Shown: piece after piece, positions 53,188 through 63,770 of the stretch
Numbering within the stretch: position 1 is the stretch's first letter
Layout: each line of letters starts with the position of its first letter
Assembly: GCA_015146655.1 (NCBI GenBank)
Contig: VKHL01000129.1
Span: 20,219 to 84,218 of the forward strand
Direction: 5' to 3'
DNA length: 64,000 bases
From: Ochromonas danica
Taxonomy: Eukaryota; Sar; Chrysophyceae; Chromulinales; Chromulinaceae
The notes under the pieces: model-generated
What the model was told of the DNA's origin: nothing
What the model saw: the letters and a program-made list of their open reading frames with translations, nothing else
Database searches by the model: none
Program-made: the position numbers and the translations under genes

Positions 53188-53320
53188 GATGATCTTCCTT
53201 CTCTCCCGTGAGACGGAATGAGATTCAATTCTGTTGCAATCCACCCCGCACAGTGACACTTTCGCACTTTAGTAATTCCGGACTTTCGTAGTTCCGTGAT
53301 TTCGCATAATCGAGTGGACA
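53188..53320 (-). promoter_or_regulatory. Conserved 5' flank of ankyrin gene B
   Basis: Closely matches the 5' flanks of gene A and of the right-edge copy, including GTGCGAAAGTGTCACTGTGC and GATTGCAACAGAATTGAAT. Confidence 0.7.
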
Positions 53321-53906
53321 TTATTGCTCTCACGCGGCACAATAATACTAGTAGATGATGATGATTATGAGTGATCCATATTTGGGTAGATCTAGGTCAC
53401 CCCGCATCCAAACATGACAGTTCCCGCCATGACGACAACCACTCTGAGTAGACACTATCTTAGTAGAGATCTCCTATATTATATATTATATATATGGTCT
53501 GAGATGAGCTGCGTATTCCAACAAATTGTTAATTGTGTTAGTTTCATTTACATTCGACTACAAAGGAAACTAACATCGTTTGACAACATCACATGCTCTT
53601 CCATGAGATCATCATCGCTCATATAGTATTATGACGATGGGTTGACAATTTAAGACTATCAAAGTTCTGGATGGTCTACTAGTGTGTCAACCTACGGCAC
53701 TACCCTAATGTCGATATTAACTAGTCTATATGGAAGAGGAAAGGGATCTCGAAACTTGTTGCAAACTCTTCTTCTTCTACATTAAGATGTTTCTGTTGCT
53801 AATAGCAGCTACAGTAACAATTCTCACTAACCTCTCATTTAATGTGAATCTCTTACTTAAGACTATCTAACATGGAAAGGTTGAGATTATTTAGGTTTTA
53901 CTAGTA
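53321..53906. other. Intergenic region with upstream repeat, copy 2
   Basis: No gene seen. The segment 53752..53840 matches 46846..46935. It also holds the 3' region of the DMT transporter gene. Confidence 0.5.
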
Positions 53907-54992
53907 TCAGGTATAATCGTTTGAATTACGCAATTGTTCATAGAGACCACCACCACTCTCTGCGCTACCATTACTAACATCAAGGCCAAGTATTGTGGAA
54001 ATGACCTCTTCTGCACCTTCATCACTATACAACTTTCCATAGTGATGTGTTTGATGTATGATCTCTTCCTCCTCTCCAGCTTTACGACTTCCATAGACTG
54101 TAACTAAGAGTCCACAAATAACTGTTAAGGCACCTAACCCTTCAGAAAGAGATACAACCTCATCCAAAATAAAGTAAGACAAGACAATCGTTCCAACTGG
54201 TTGAAACGTGCAATAAACTGTGACAAGACTGGGAGAGAGTCGTTGCCCTGCCCAGGAGAATACATTGTATGTATAAGCAGTGGCCATGATAGAGGCATAG
54301 GCTAAGGCAATCCATGGTAGGCTTTCATAATGGAAGACAAAGTCAGCTGCCTGGAATTGTCCAGCACATGCCCATGCCGAGGCTAACAGAGCTGTAAAGG
54401 CAGTACCTGTTCCATAATAAGCTAGTGTAACCACTGAAGAAGGATACTTAGCCAGTACAGGTTTTGCGAAGACAATCAATAAGGCCATGGCTGTAACCTG
54501 TAGGGCTGAAATGATGGAACCCGCGAATACATTTTTCTCATCGTCGCCACTGGAGGAATTCCAAGCCTCAGCCAGCACCGCCCCAGCAACTGCTATGGTA
54601 ACACCTAGTAGTTTAATCCATGTGACCTTATCCAGACCTAGAAAGATAGAGACAACCGTGGCAATACAGGGTATGGCAGGTTGAAAGATCGCATAACGTG
54701 TGGCTGAGATATATTGAAGAGCAAAAACAGCACCAACTACATTGACAAAGGAACAAAGACCTAGGAATAGGAAACGTGTGAAATCTTCTTTCTTGATCCA
54801 TAAAGTCTCCTTCTTATAGTGAATGATAAGATACATGACAAGACAACCTAATAATTCTCGATAAAGAGCAAAAACTATAGGATTAGCACCATCTTTGAGT
54901 GCTAAAGAACCAATAATATGCCATCCTGAGAAACATAATTGACCACTTAGAGAGAGGAGATGAGGGAGATACCTTTGTAGAATAGTCATCAT
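53907..54992 (-). CDS. EamA/DMT-superfamily membrane transporter
   Basis: A protein of 361 aa from ATG 54992, no intron. It has about ten hydrophobic helices in two EamA halves; the first includes SGQLCFSGWHIIGSLAL, ALYRELLGCLVMYLII and FLGLCSFVNVVGAVFALQYI, and the second includes ALAYASIMATAYTYNVFSWA, TVYCTFQPVGTIVLSYFILDEVV and GLGALTVICGLLVTVYG. The AxxxxQPxxxxxxxxxFLxExx-like end of the ninth helix is characteristic. The loop after helix five and the hydrophilic C-terminal tail (about 60 residues with EEEE) are cytosolic. It resembles plant WAT1/UMAMIT-type and stramenopile drug/metabolite transporters; substrate unknown. Confidence 0.88.
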   Translation of the reverse strand: MMTILQRYLPHLLSLSGQLCFSGWHIIGSLALKDGANPIVFALYRELLGCLVMYLIIHYKKETLWIKKEDFTRFLFLGLCSFVNVVGAVFALQYISATRYAIFQPAIPCIATVVSIFLGLDKVTWIKLLGVTIAVAGAVLAEAWNSSSGDDEKNVFAGSIISALQVTAMALLIVFAKPVLAKYPSSVVTLAYYGTGTAFTALLASAWACAGQFQAADFVFHYESLPWIALAYASIMATAYTYNVFSWAGQRLSPSLVTVYCTFQPVGTIVLSYFILDEVVSLSEGLGALTVICGLLVTVYGSRKAGEEEEIIHQTHHYGKLYSDEGAEEVISTILGLDVSNGSAESGGGLYEQLRNSNDYT

Positions 54993-55409
54993 CTCTGTAG
55001 CATGATGGATTGGACTGCTGCTGGGGTTGGTGTTGTTGGTGTTGATTGGGATTGTTCATCATCACGCCGCACTGCCTGCCTTTCCGCCTTGCCAACTTTC
55101 CTGGCGGACTCTGCCATCATTCTGGCTTTCTGGAACTCTGGTAGTGGACGGTTCGAGACGAAAATGCCGAGACCCGAGACCAGACCCGAGACTTGAGCAC
55201 AATGATATTAAAGTCCAATTTCATGATTTTAAAGTATAATTTAAAAGTCGATTTTAGTATCGTCTCGGTTTTTTGTGGCTGCCGATACCGACCCCGCAGC
55301 AGTTTTGCTGTATGTGCTGCTGTATGTTTTGCTGTACACTGTTGGTTTGGCCAACCCCCGCGCGTGTTGTGCTTGCTGTGATTTGATTTGATTGGGTTTG
55401 AATGAAAAG
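54993..55409. promoter_or_regulatory. Divergent promoter, DMT / WD40 gene
   Basis: A spacer of 417 bp with three CCGAGACC-type words (55168..55193), an AT-rich stretch and an inverted GTCTCGG near 55262. The dyad could bind a shared regulator or form a hairpin in the leader of either gene. Confidence 0.4.
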
Positions 55410-58400
55410 ATGACAGTCTATTCAGACTATTCCTATCCCTTTTCTTATTCTCTTCCTTTTCCTTCTTCCTCTTCTTCCTCTTCATCATCCTCTAGTAGTT
55501 CCTTTACCAGAGAGTTAGGATGGGTTCATGATGATCATCTCCTACCCCAAGTGGAAAATTGTGCTTTTGATCGACAGGGCAGGTTTCTTGCCTGCTATCT
55601 CCGAGGTGGATTTCTACAGCTTTGTGATGTTCTTCATGACATGATCCTGCCTCAACACTCTGTCCAGCTGCCTCTTACATGTCAAGCCTATCACTGTTCA
55701 TCTCTCGTCTGGTCGTTTGACAGCAAAACCTGCCTGCTCTCCTTCACCAAGCGACATGGACGAATCCTATCCAAGACAGTTGGAGAAGCAACAGGAGGGT
55801 GTGTCATGCCTACCCATCAAGTCGTGCTGGTGGATGTGCCCTCTATGGCTGTGCTGTATCAGACAAGGTTAGTGAGGGAGTGTGTTAGTGTGTTAGTGTG
55901 TTAGTGATGATCTAACCATTGCTTCATTTTGTTACTAGCATGTCTATGGTGATCGAAGACCTCCAGGCCTTGCCCCCGCTACCTGACAGACTTCAACGCT
56001 TCCTCGCCAAAGTATCCTACCCCCACCCCCACCATGGCTCTCCTACTACTAGTGGTAGCAGTAGCCATGGGAGTAGCTCTAGTAGTAGTAGCAGTAGTAG
56101 TAGTGGGGCACAACAGCATTTAGCAGTGCTGACCTTCTCCTCTGAAGGTCTCGTGGACTGCCTGGTATGGAACCAAAACAATCAACTCTTACCTCTAACT
56201 CCTCTACCTCTACCTCCACCTCTATCTCTACCTCTATCTCTACCTCCTCACGACACTGTCATCGCTACCACAGATAGTGAGAACAATGTTCCTCTAGTGC
56301 TGGTTCATGCCTTTGTTCTGGACGAAGAGAAGTCTCTACTGTCTCAGTCTCTGGTAGAAGAAGAGCCACGGTGGAGAGTGTTCGTGCTAACCTCTTCACA
56401 ACAAGAGGGACGACTAGTGCTGCAGAGTATTGACCTCCTCCTACTACTACCAGGGAGAGGTAGTGGTGGTAGTGGTGGTCTAGTAGAGTGTAGACTATCC
56501 CAGGAGATCCTGTCACCTTCAACATCAACTTCAATAGCGGGTAAGAAAGGTGAGAGCAACGGTCTAGCTCGCCTGCACCTCCTCGAACACTACCTTCTTC
56601 TCGCTCTCCCAGCCCAGCCCATCTACCGCATATATAGCATTCCTCGAGGAGAGGGTGTTAGTAGCGAGGGTCAGGGCTTGGCCATCCTTCATGACGTGGC
56701 AGTCAATCTCATCCCTAGAGATGGTAGTCTCCTACAAGCTAGTCTTGTCACACAGTGTCTGCGTGGTGAAGACACAGTGGTAGCAATGTTAGCTTGGCAA
56801 TGTGGTCGAACTCATCATCCTTATGTACGAATAGGATTCCATCGAATCAAGAAAGGACCCGATGGACTACTAGAGGTGGAGCAGGAGGAGGAGGAGGGAC
56901 AAGGTAGTGGAGGAGGAGGTGTAGATTGGATGGTAGTAAAGAGCTCCGATTTCTCTCTATCTAGTCTTCTAGTACAACCACAACAACATCATCTTCAGCA
57001 GCGAGGGTGTCGAGGTAGTGGCCAGGCTGCTACCTTCTTCTTCCCTCTAGTCATTGGGTTGGAAAGTGGTACCTCTGGACGTCTATGGCGTCTTCCTGAT
57101 TGCTCTAAGACTTCCTTCGCTGGAGCAATGTATCCTATTGGCTATCGTCTGATTGATCGGGTAGAGACTTACTTGGAGAAGGAAGATGAGCTAGACAAAC
57201 CTCTCACAAATGGAGGAGGAGGAGGAGGAGATGGGGGTAGTAGTGGTAGTGGTAGTAGTGATGTGACAACCACGATAGGGAAGCAGCAGGAAGATGTGGA
57301 TGTCTATGCTACCATGATGGTAACTGTGAAGGAGGAGGAGGAGGAGGAGGAGGGAGTGTATCTTGGTCGACTACCCTACAATCCTGTGGCTCTGGCACGA
57401 TCTGATCTCCAGGTAGCAGTGACTGCCTATCACTCCATGTATGCGGTAGAAGAGAAGGAAGTGAGTAGAGGTAGTGTGGGAGGAGGAAGAGGAGGTAGAG
57501 GTAGAGGTAGTGTGGGAGGAGGAAGAGGTAGAGGAGGTAGAGCAGCAGCAGGGAGAGGTAGTCATATCGTGACTCGCTCTGCTGCAGATGTAGCTGTCCC
57601 ATTACTAGAGCCACTACTACAACAACAAGAGCAGAAGGAGGAGGTGGTGGAGGAGAGCATGATGGTAGTAGATGAACACCCACTGCAACAGCCGCAGGAG
57701 GAGGAGGAGGAGGGAGGGATAGGTCGTATTAATACTACCACTACAACTACCAAAGATGACAATAACGAAGGAATAGCTCTCCCTGGTGCAGAAGAAGAAG
57801 GAGAAGGAGATGAAGGAGGTAGCTCTCTCTACCATGCCCAGCACCTCTTCTCCCAGCTGCTACCACCTCCTAGTCGACTAGTAGCTGGAGACTTCCTACC
57901 TAACCTCTCTCGCAAACGATCCCTTCACCAGGCTATGAGAGCGGATAGTCTAGACCTCGTCTTGCAGAAGAAACACTTCGAGGAGCGGTTTGTGCGTCAG
58001 GGTAAGGCAGAGGTAGTGCAGGTAGTGGTGAGGACTGCACGGAGACAGCAGATCTACCAACAGCGTAAGGCTGACAGAGAAAGAGCGAAAGATGAGGCTA
58101 TGCGTGCGATTCTATTACAGACTGTACAACAACAGCAGCAACAGAAGGCTCTGTTAGGAGGAGGAGGAGGAGGAGGGGTAGTAGAAGAAGAAGGACAGCA
58201 GCAAGAGGAAAGAGAAGGTACTATCACTGTAAAGCAGCAGCAGGAGGAGGAGGTGATGGTGGAGTGTAGTGGTAAAGAGGAAGAGGTAGAGGTAGTGGTA
58301 AAGGAGGAGGAGGAGGAGGTGGTGGAGGTAGTGGGAGGAGGGATGGGTGGGGGTAGTAGCAGTGATGATACATCCACTATACTATTAGCTACTACAACTG

Positions 58401-59389
58401 GAGAAGGTGTAGAGAAGAAGACAGAGAAGGAGGAGAAAGAGGGTATGATGGTAGTGGAGGTGAAGGAGGAGGAGGTAGCGACTACTACTTGTAGTGGTGG
58501 TGGTAGTGGTAGTGATGTCCCCAGCAGTGTGGTAGCAACTGTTGTTAGAGATGGTGTAGAGATGGAGGAGGAGGAGGTAGTGAGTAGTTCTCCCACAGTG
58601 TCAGTAGTTGTGAGGGATGATAGTATGAAGGTGAAGGAGGAGGAGCAGGTAGTGATGGTTGAGGAGGAGGAGGTGGAACCTCTTGATAGTGGTGAGGAGA
58701 AGAAGGAGGTAGTGGGTAGTGGTGAGGAGGAGGAGGAGGCTATGGGAAGGCTGGTTGTAGGTAGTAGTGATGTGTCGTCCACTATGCTAGAAACTGCTAA
58801 ATGTGATGTAGAGAAGGAGCAGCAGGAGGAGGAAGTGATAGTAGTGGAAGTCAAAGCTGCGGTTAGTGATGGGCTAGCAGTTGATAGAGAAGAGCAGCAG
58901 CAGCAGGAGGAGGAGGGACCTATGCCATCACTAGAAGACCAGCACTACCCACTACCTCTGGTAGAGGAGGCTAGGAGAGAAGAAGAAGGTAGTCACTATC
59001 CACTACCTCTGGTAGAGGAGGCTAGGAGAGAAGAAGAAGGTAGTCACTACCCAGACCAAGAACTAGACCTCACTACCTCTGTTGCACTAGTGGAATCAAT
59101 GGAGGAGGAGGGGGTAGAGGAAAGGGTCAGTGGTAGTCCGTCATCTTCTCACCCAGGTCATGAAGAAGATCATGTTGTTCTGACTGTAAATAGTGAGACA
59201 CAGTCTGGGAGAGATGAGGGAAGAGAAGTAGAGGGAGAGAGGGTAGTACAGAAGGAGCAGGAGGAGGAGGAGGAAGAGAAAGGGTCTGTGGATAGTAACC
59301 ATCCTCCTACTCTTCCTCTTGGTACTCCTCTTCTTCCTGCTCCTGCTCCTGCTTCTGATTCACTTTTCGTAGATGAGATGCTCTCATAG
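55410..59389 (+). CDS. WD40 protein, RbBP5/Swd1-like N-terminus with acidic low-complexity tail
   Basis: Exons 55410..55867 and 55939..59389 with a 71-nt GT-AG intron; 1302 aa. After a Ser-rich start, ENCAFDRQGRFLACYLRGGFLQLCDVL and SSLVWSFDSKTCLLSF look like consecutive WD40 blades and recall RbBP5/Swd1, a subunit of COMPASS-type H3K4 methyltransferase complexes; further blades are diverged and interrupted by Ser and Pro/Leu inserts (to about residue 430). Next are an RGG-rich stretch (GGGRGGRGRG), a conserved-looking basic helix (KRSLHQAMRADSLDLVLQKK to RRQQIYQQRKADRERAKDE) and a C-terminal region of roughly 450 residues dominated by Glu, Val and Gly, encoded by GAG/GGA/GTA repeats. A perfect 17-residue tandem duplication lies near 58947..59040. 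Family assignment is moderate. Confidence 0.65.
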
Positions 59390-59621
59390 TAATTAGTTAA
59401 TTAAAAAGCAGTTAAGTTAAACCTGTTATGTGTGCATTTTACCACTTTTACCGTATTTTACCACCTGATTTTGGTCTTGCATCTTCTCCCACACTCGGTG
59501 TATGAGAAATTGATTGATCTTGCCCTTCTCCTTCTCTCTCTCTATCGTTCTTCATCTCCCTCATCGTTTAAACACAAGGTCTAGACAAGCATAATTATCC
59601 TTTCTCTCTCCTAAGAACAGC

Positions 59622-59624
<3 letters not shown>

Positions 59625-59655
<31 letters not shown>

Positions 59656-59656
59656 G
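59625..59656. repeat. (CAA)n microsatellite in 5' leader
   Basis: About ten CAA units just before the CRAL-TRIO start codon. Confidence 0.9.
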
Positions 59657-59672
59657 CAAAAGAAGAAGAAGA

Positions 59673-61168
59673 ATGCCACGATGGAATCGTCAAGAACGAA
59701 AATGTTTGCAAATTCTTCGTCAACGTCTTCAACCTCATCTAACCTCGTCAACCTCTTCTTCATCTTCATCCTCTATCTTCTATCCTGATATCTTAGGAGA
59801 TCGTAAACTTATTCGTTATCTACGTGGACATGATTATAATATTGATAGAGTTTATCATCTTATTTTGAAATTTCTATCCTGGAGACAACATCATCATGTT
59901 GATTCTATACGTCAAGCTATCTTACAAGGTGATGCTAATCATCCTTTACGATTTCCTAAAGGAGAAATTATTTTAAAACATATTCATGCTTTAGTAATTG
60001 ATCCCACAGCATTAGATAATTATCAAAGTCCACTTTGTGTTGAACAATATAATTTTTCACCAAAAGAAATTTTTGATGAAATTACTTTAGATGACTATAT
60101 CCTCTATATGATTTATACATTAGAATATCGAAGTTTAGTCTTAGAACAACTTTCAGAGAATCGTGAACAAGAATTCTTACAATCATTAAGTGAAGAAGAG
60201 CGTAGATTGCATATGCTAGAAGATGATGATAATGATGGTAATGACACACTGCCTCCCTATGGGGTAGTAGTCAACATGTGTGTTATTCGTGATCTTGGTG
60301 GGATAGGATGGGAACATTTGTCTTCAAAAGGACAAGAAATTATTCGTGTAGTAGTTACCATGGCATCAGATAACTATCCTGAATTAATGAGGAAATGTTT
60401 TATGATTAATACTCCTTGGATTTTTAATACTGTCTGGTTCTTTATTAAGAACTTATTAGCTGCCAGGTGATGTGATTCGAATCTTTACTACTGTACCTGT
60501 TAGGAAGAGATTGTAGACTCATGGTGATAAAATGGATATGGATGATTGTTTGTTGTTATAGAACACTAGCCAAGATCTCAGTCTTAGGGACTTCATTTGA
60601 GAAGGAGTTAAGTGTTGACCTCCCTCTCCATCTACTACCAAGTAAGTAACTCCCAACTCACTCTAGCTCCTTGTCTAATCTTCTTCATCTCACATGGTAT
60701 CACCACTGCCTTGGGTGTGTCTGGTTAGCGATTCTGGGAGGACCTCATGTAGGTTACTTGGCCTATGTTGCCTTTCCATTTGATCTCAACTTCTTCTTCC
60801 CTGAACGTGCGAAAGTCATTGATGGTAAAACGCCCCATCCCTTATCTGTCTCTCCGCTAAGTGGGGTAGCAGGAGAAGGAGTAGACGATGTCGTGACATC
60901 TTCTGCAGTGATACCAAGTGAAGGGGAAGAGGAAACCAGTAGAAGAAAAGATGAAGTGGAAGAGCAAAGTTATCCAATGAGAGGTGTTCCTACTCTAGAT
61001 GGTAACAATAGCGATGCAGCTCTACTCCCTCCCTCAACTGCTGCGGATAGCTACCTGCATGTCAACTTAGCAGATGAGGATAACTATACCCATGTTAATG
61101 ACGATGATAGCTATTCAGAGCAAGAGATAGATATTAGCCTTATCTCTTTACAAACTAGTGGCTTCTAG
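59673..61168 (+). CDS. Sec14-type CRAL-TRIO lipid-binding protein
   Basis: Exons 59673..60466, 60562..60641 and 60729..61168, with GT-AG introns of 95 and 87 nt; 437 aa. The CRAL-TRIO N-domain is seen in DRKLIRYLRGHDYNIDRVYH, with the LKFLSWR helix. The lipid-binding core has VVVNMCVIRDLGGIGWEHL, the DNYPELMRKCFMINTPWIFN block and, after splicing, TLAKISVLGTSFEKELSVDL and the LPTILGGPH end typical of Sec14 proteins. Family members exchange phosphatidylinositol and phosphatidylcholine or carry other hydrophobic ligands between membranes. An acidic, probably disordered tail of about 130 residues follows. A Ser-rich insert sits between the first helices. Splice joins are supported by continuity of family motifs. 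Confidence 0.85.
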
Positions 61169-62230
61169 TTGTGCTAAGCCGAGCATTTAACCCCATGATG
61201 ATTAGTTAGTTAGTAAGTTAGTTATATGAGATGCTTAGATAATTGTTTTAGTTGTTTGATGGTGTAATGAGTTGTTGATGTAATAGTACGTCATTCACCA
61301 TGGTCTGTAGAAATCATTTGTCATCAGACATCACATTAATCAATGTACAAAACAAAAGTTCAAAGCAAACGATAGACTTCTCCAAATCAATATTGTAATA
61401 GTCATGACAAAGGATAGAAATACAACAGGTATACAATCAGAGGTTGGTCCAGCACATGCAAATATTCTACGGTATCCAAAAGATATCGTTCTTTGATAGT
61501 TAAGCAGCAAAAAGGTAACCAGGCTCGTATGGTTATTATAATATCCTTAACATGTTTTAAATTTGTGAAGATGAAAATCTTCTAATTGAAGGGTGTTGTT
61601 ATTGATGTGTAGGAAAAGAATTCATAATGAGAAGTGTAGTAGTACTAGGTGAGGGATTACAAATGATTGATGAGGAGTAACGAAGGAAAGGGTAAAGAAA
61701 GTAAAAGGAAAGTAAAAGAGGGGGGTATTTCGGAACTCATACGATTGGTTTGCGCTTCTCTTTCCCGAAGGAAAGAGCTGATCTTCTCTGAGACACTTCC
61801 TCTTATCTTTGACAACAAGAAGGAAGGCCTCCAACATCCCATTACCACGCAACCAACATCCCGCGATCATTATTCCGAAATGGGTTGTCTAGGTTTGATA
61901 AACAAAGACATGGGAATATACTGTAAACAGATTCTGTTCAAGTATGATCATGTTTTTCTAGTTCATCAACTGTTAATGGGATAGTTCAAAAGGGTGAAAT
62001 GAGTGAAACCATAGTAAGCAAATGGAAGATTTGCTGTATGAAATGGAATGATGAGTTTGTGGTGTGGAGATAATGGTTTATAAAACGATAAAGCAGGGTT
62101 ATTCCCAGTCTCACTGCTTCTTCCTCACTACTGGCATGCTCCATCGACGCTGTATGAATACAACCAAATTTTCGTGGTGGCATGGAAACCCACATCGAGA
62201 CATGGACGTCTGGGAACAGAGTTGAATGAA
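61169..62230. other. Intergenic region, no recognised feature
   Basis: AT-rich, about 1 kb. A plus-strand open stretch of about 100 codons near 61670..61984 has no recognisable domain and no clear promoter, and is not called a gene. Confidence 0.5.
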
Positions 62231-62992
62231 ATGTTCTGCCCATGTTTTGGATGGTGTGATGAAGAGTCACCAGTTAAGCATAACCATGACAAGTCTGCTC
62301 CTTCCCCAGTATCTGTCGTGGATGATGCTCCCCCTCTCTCACCCACCACTCCCTCTTCCATAGTAATCCACCCCAAGAAGTCTGTTCGCATACTCTGTTT
62401 ACATGGTTTTCGTACAAGTGGTGCTATTCTTTCCATGCAAGTCGCTGCTTTTCAATATCATACTGGATGGGAAGGTATCTTTCCAGATGCTCCTTTCCCT
62501 GCCACTGGTCCCTCTGATCCTGTCATTGCTGAGATCTATGAAGGTTATCCATGTTATGAATGGTGTGGTCGTAATCGTGATGATCCTGAAAAAGCATCCC
62601 AACAAATCCAAACGAGCTTAGACTATCTCACCAACTATCTCGCCAAACATGGTCCTTTCGATGGTATCTTGGGCTTCTCTCAAGGCTCAGCTGTGGTGAC
62701 TTTATTACTCACTAACTATGCTAAGCAAAATCAGCCTCTACCAGTGAAGTTTGCTATTCTTATAGGAGGTGTTGATCCAACTTCCTATGTTGAACAATAC
62801 ACATTGGCTATTCCAAGCCTGCACTTGATGGGTGAGGCTGATGAATACAAACCTCGTAGTGCAAAGTTAGCGACTTGGTATGAAGATGCAAAGTCTATTT
62901 CTTTTAATGAAGGGCATAATATTCCATCTATTCGCTGTGGTATCTACCCTCAGATTAGTCAATGGTTAGATCAGTTTCGAGTAGAAGGTTAG
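62231..62992 (+). CDS. FSH1-type serine hydrolase
   Basis: A protein of 253 aa from the first in-frame ATG (62231); the frame is open 57 nt upstream without ATG. Alpha/beta-hydrolase of the FSH1 (DUF341) family: first strand and oxyanion loop RILCLHGFRTSGAI, nucleophile Ser in GILGFSQGSAV (about residue 148), acid Asp in LMGEADEYKPRS (about 215) and catalytic His in NEGHNIPS (about 237). The human relative is OVCA2. These enzymes are esterases of uncertain physiological substrate. The N-terminus is Cys-rich (MFCPCFGWCDE), followed by a Pro/Ser-rich linker; these cysteines could be S-acylated, which is inference. No transmembrane span. Confidence 0.87.
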   Translation: MFCPCFGWCDEESPVKHNHDKSAPSPVSVVDDAPPLSPTTPSSIVIHPKKSVRILCLHGFRTSGAILSMQVAAFQYHTGWEGIFPDAPFPATGPSDPVIAEIYEGYPCYEWCGRNRDDPEKASQQIQTSLDYLTNYLAKHGPFDGILGFSQGSAVVTLLLTNYAKQNQPLPVKFAILIGGVDPTSYVEQYTLAIPSLHLMGEADEYKPRSAKLATWYEDAKSISFNEGHNIPSIRCGIYPQISQWLDQFRVEG

Positions 62993-63638
62993 CAGCTGTC
63001 CTGCAACTGTATGTTATACAACTATTCTATATCCTATAGTCCAAGTCTTCGTCTTCTACCAGTAGTGTAGTTTCTCTAGTTCAGATACGCTGAGGCTGAC
63101 TTCTCACAGTCTGAGAGAGAAGTTGACCTTTTTCACTTCAACGGATGGGTTGTGGCAGTTCTGTGAGGTTGTTATAGTGCATGCATTAGCTAGATAAGTG
63201 TTTTGTTTTGTAATACAAGTGAATGCTATATGTAGTCAGAAGGGGATGATCGACCAAAAACGTCGAATTCGTTTCATTGTCCAATGTCCAATCAAAATTG
63301 CTTTTCTTGTACTTTTCTCGCGGAAATCGATTTCACACAATATTTAGGAATAGATTCCAACTTCACTCCATGGCATGTTCCTCCGTGTTCAAATCAATGG
63401 ATTGCAGCTAACAAAGAGACTTATCGGAAGATAAACTCTTGCAGGTTAGATTAGTTGTTCTTGATAGGTAGAGGCTGGTTAGACTTTACCATATCTTATA
63501 ATTTGCTCTTCTAGTAGCGAGACATTTTTAACCCCTGAAAAGATCCAAACATGATCGGTTCATATGTTGGAATACATGTAGCTCATCCCCAGCAAAATGT
63601 GGCACTATTATTGTGGAGCGTTGGATATCCTGTAAAAA
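62993..63638. other. Intergenic region, no recognised feature
   Basis: Contains the FSH1 3' region and DNA upstream of the right-edge ankyrin gene. No gene or RNA seen. Confidence 0.45.
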
Positions 63639-63770
63639 GTCCACTCGATTATGCGAAATCACAGAACTACGAAAGTTCAGAATTACCAAAGTGCGAAAGT
63701 GTCACTGTGCAGGGTCGATTGCAACAGAATTGAATCGCATTCCGTCTCACAAGAGAGAAAGAAGAACATC
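63639..63770 (+). promoter_or_regulatory. Conserved 5' flank of right-edge ankyrin gene C
   Basis: Matches the flanks of genes A and B in inverted orientation, starting CACTCGATTATGCGAAATCA and ending in the purine-rich run directly before the ATG. Confidence 0.7.

Noticed and set aside
58054-58854. Minus-strand Ser/Thr-rich open frame of 266 codons
   Set aside because: Antisense of the GGA/GAG/GTA repeats in the WD40 gene; its composition follows directly from the repeats.
61667-61984. Open frame of about 100 codons between the CRAL-TRIO and FSH1 genes
   Set aside because: No recognisable domain, non-ATG first codon, composition like the surrounding intergenic DNA.
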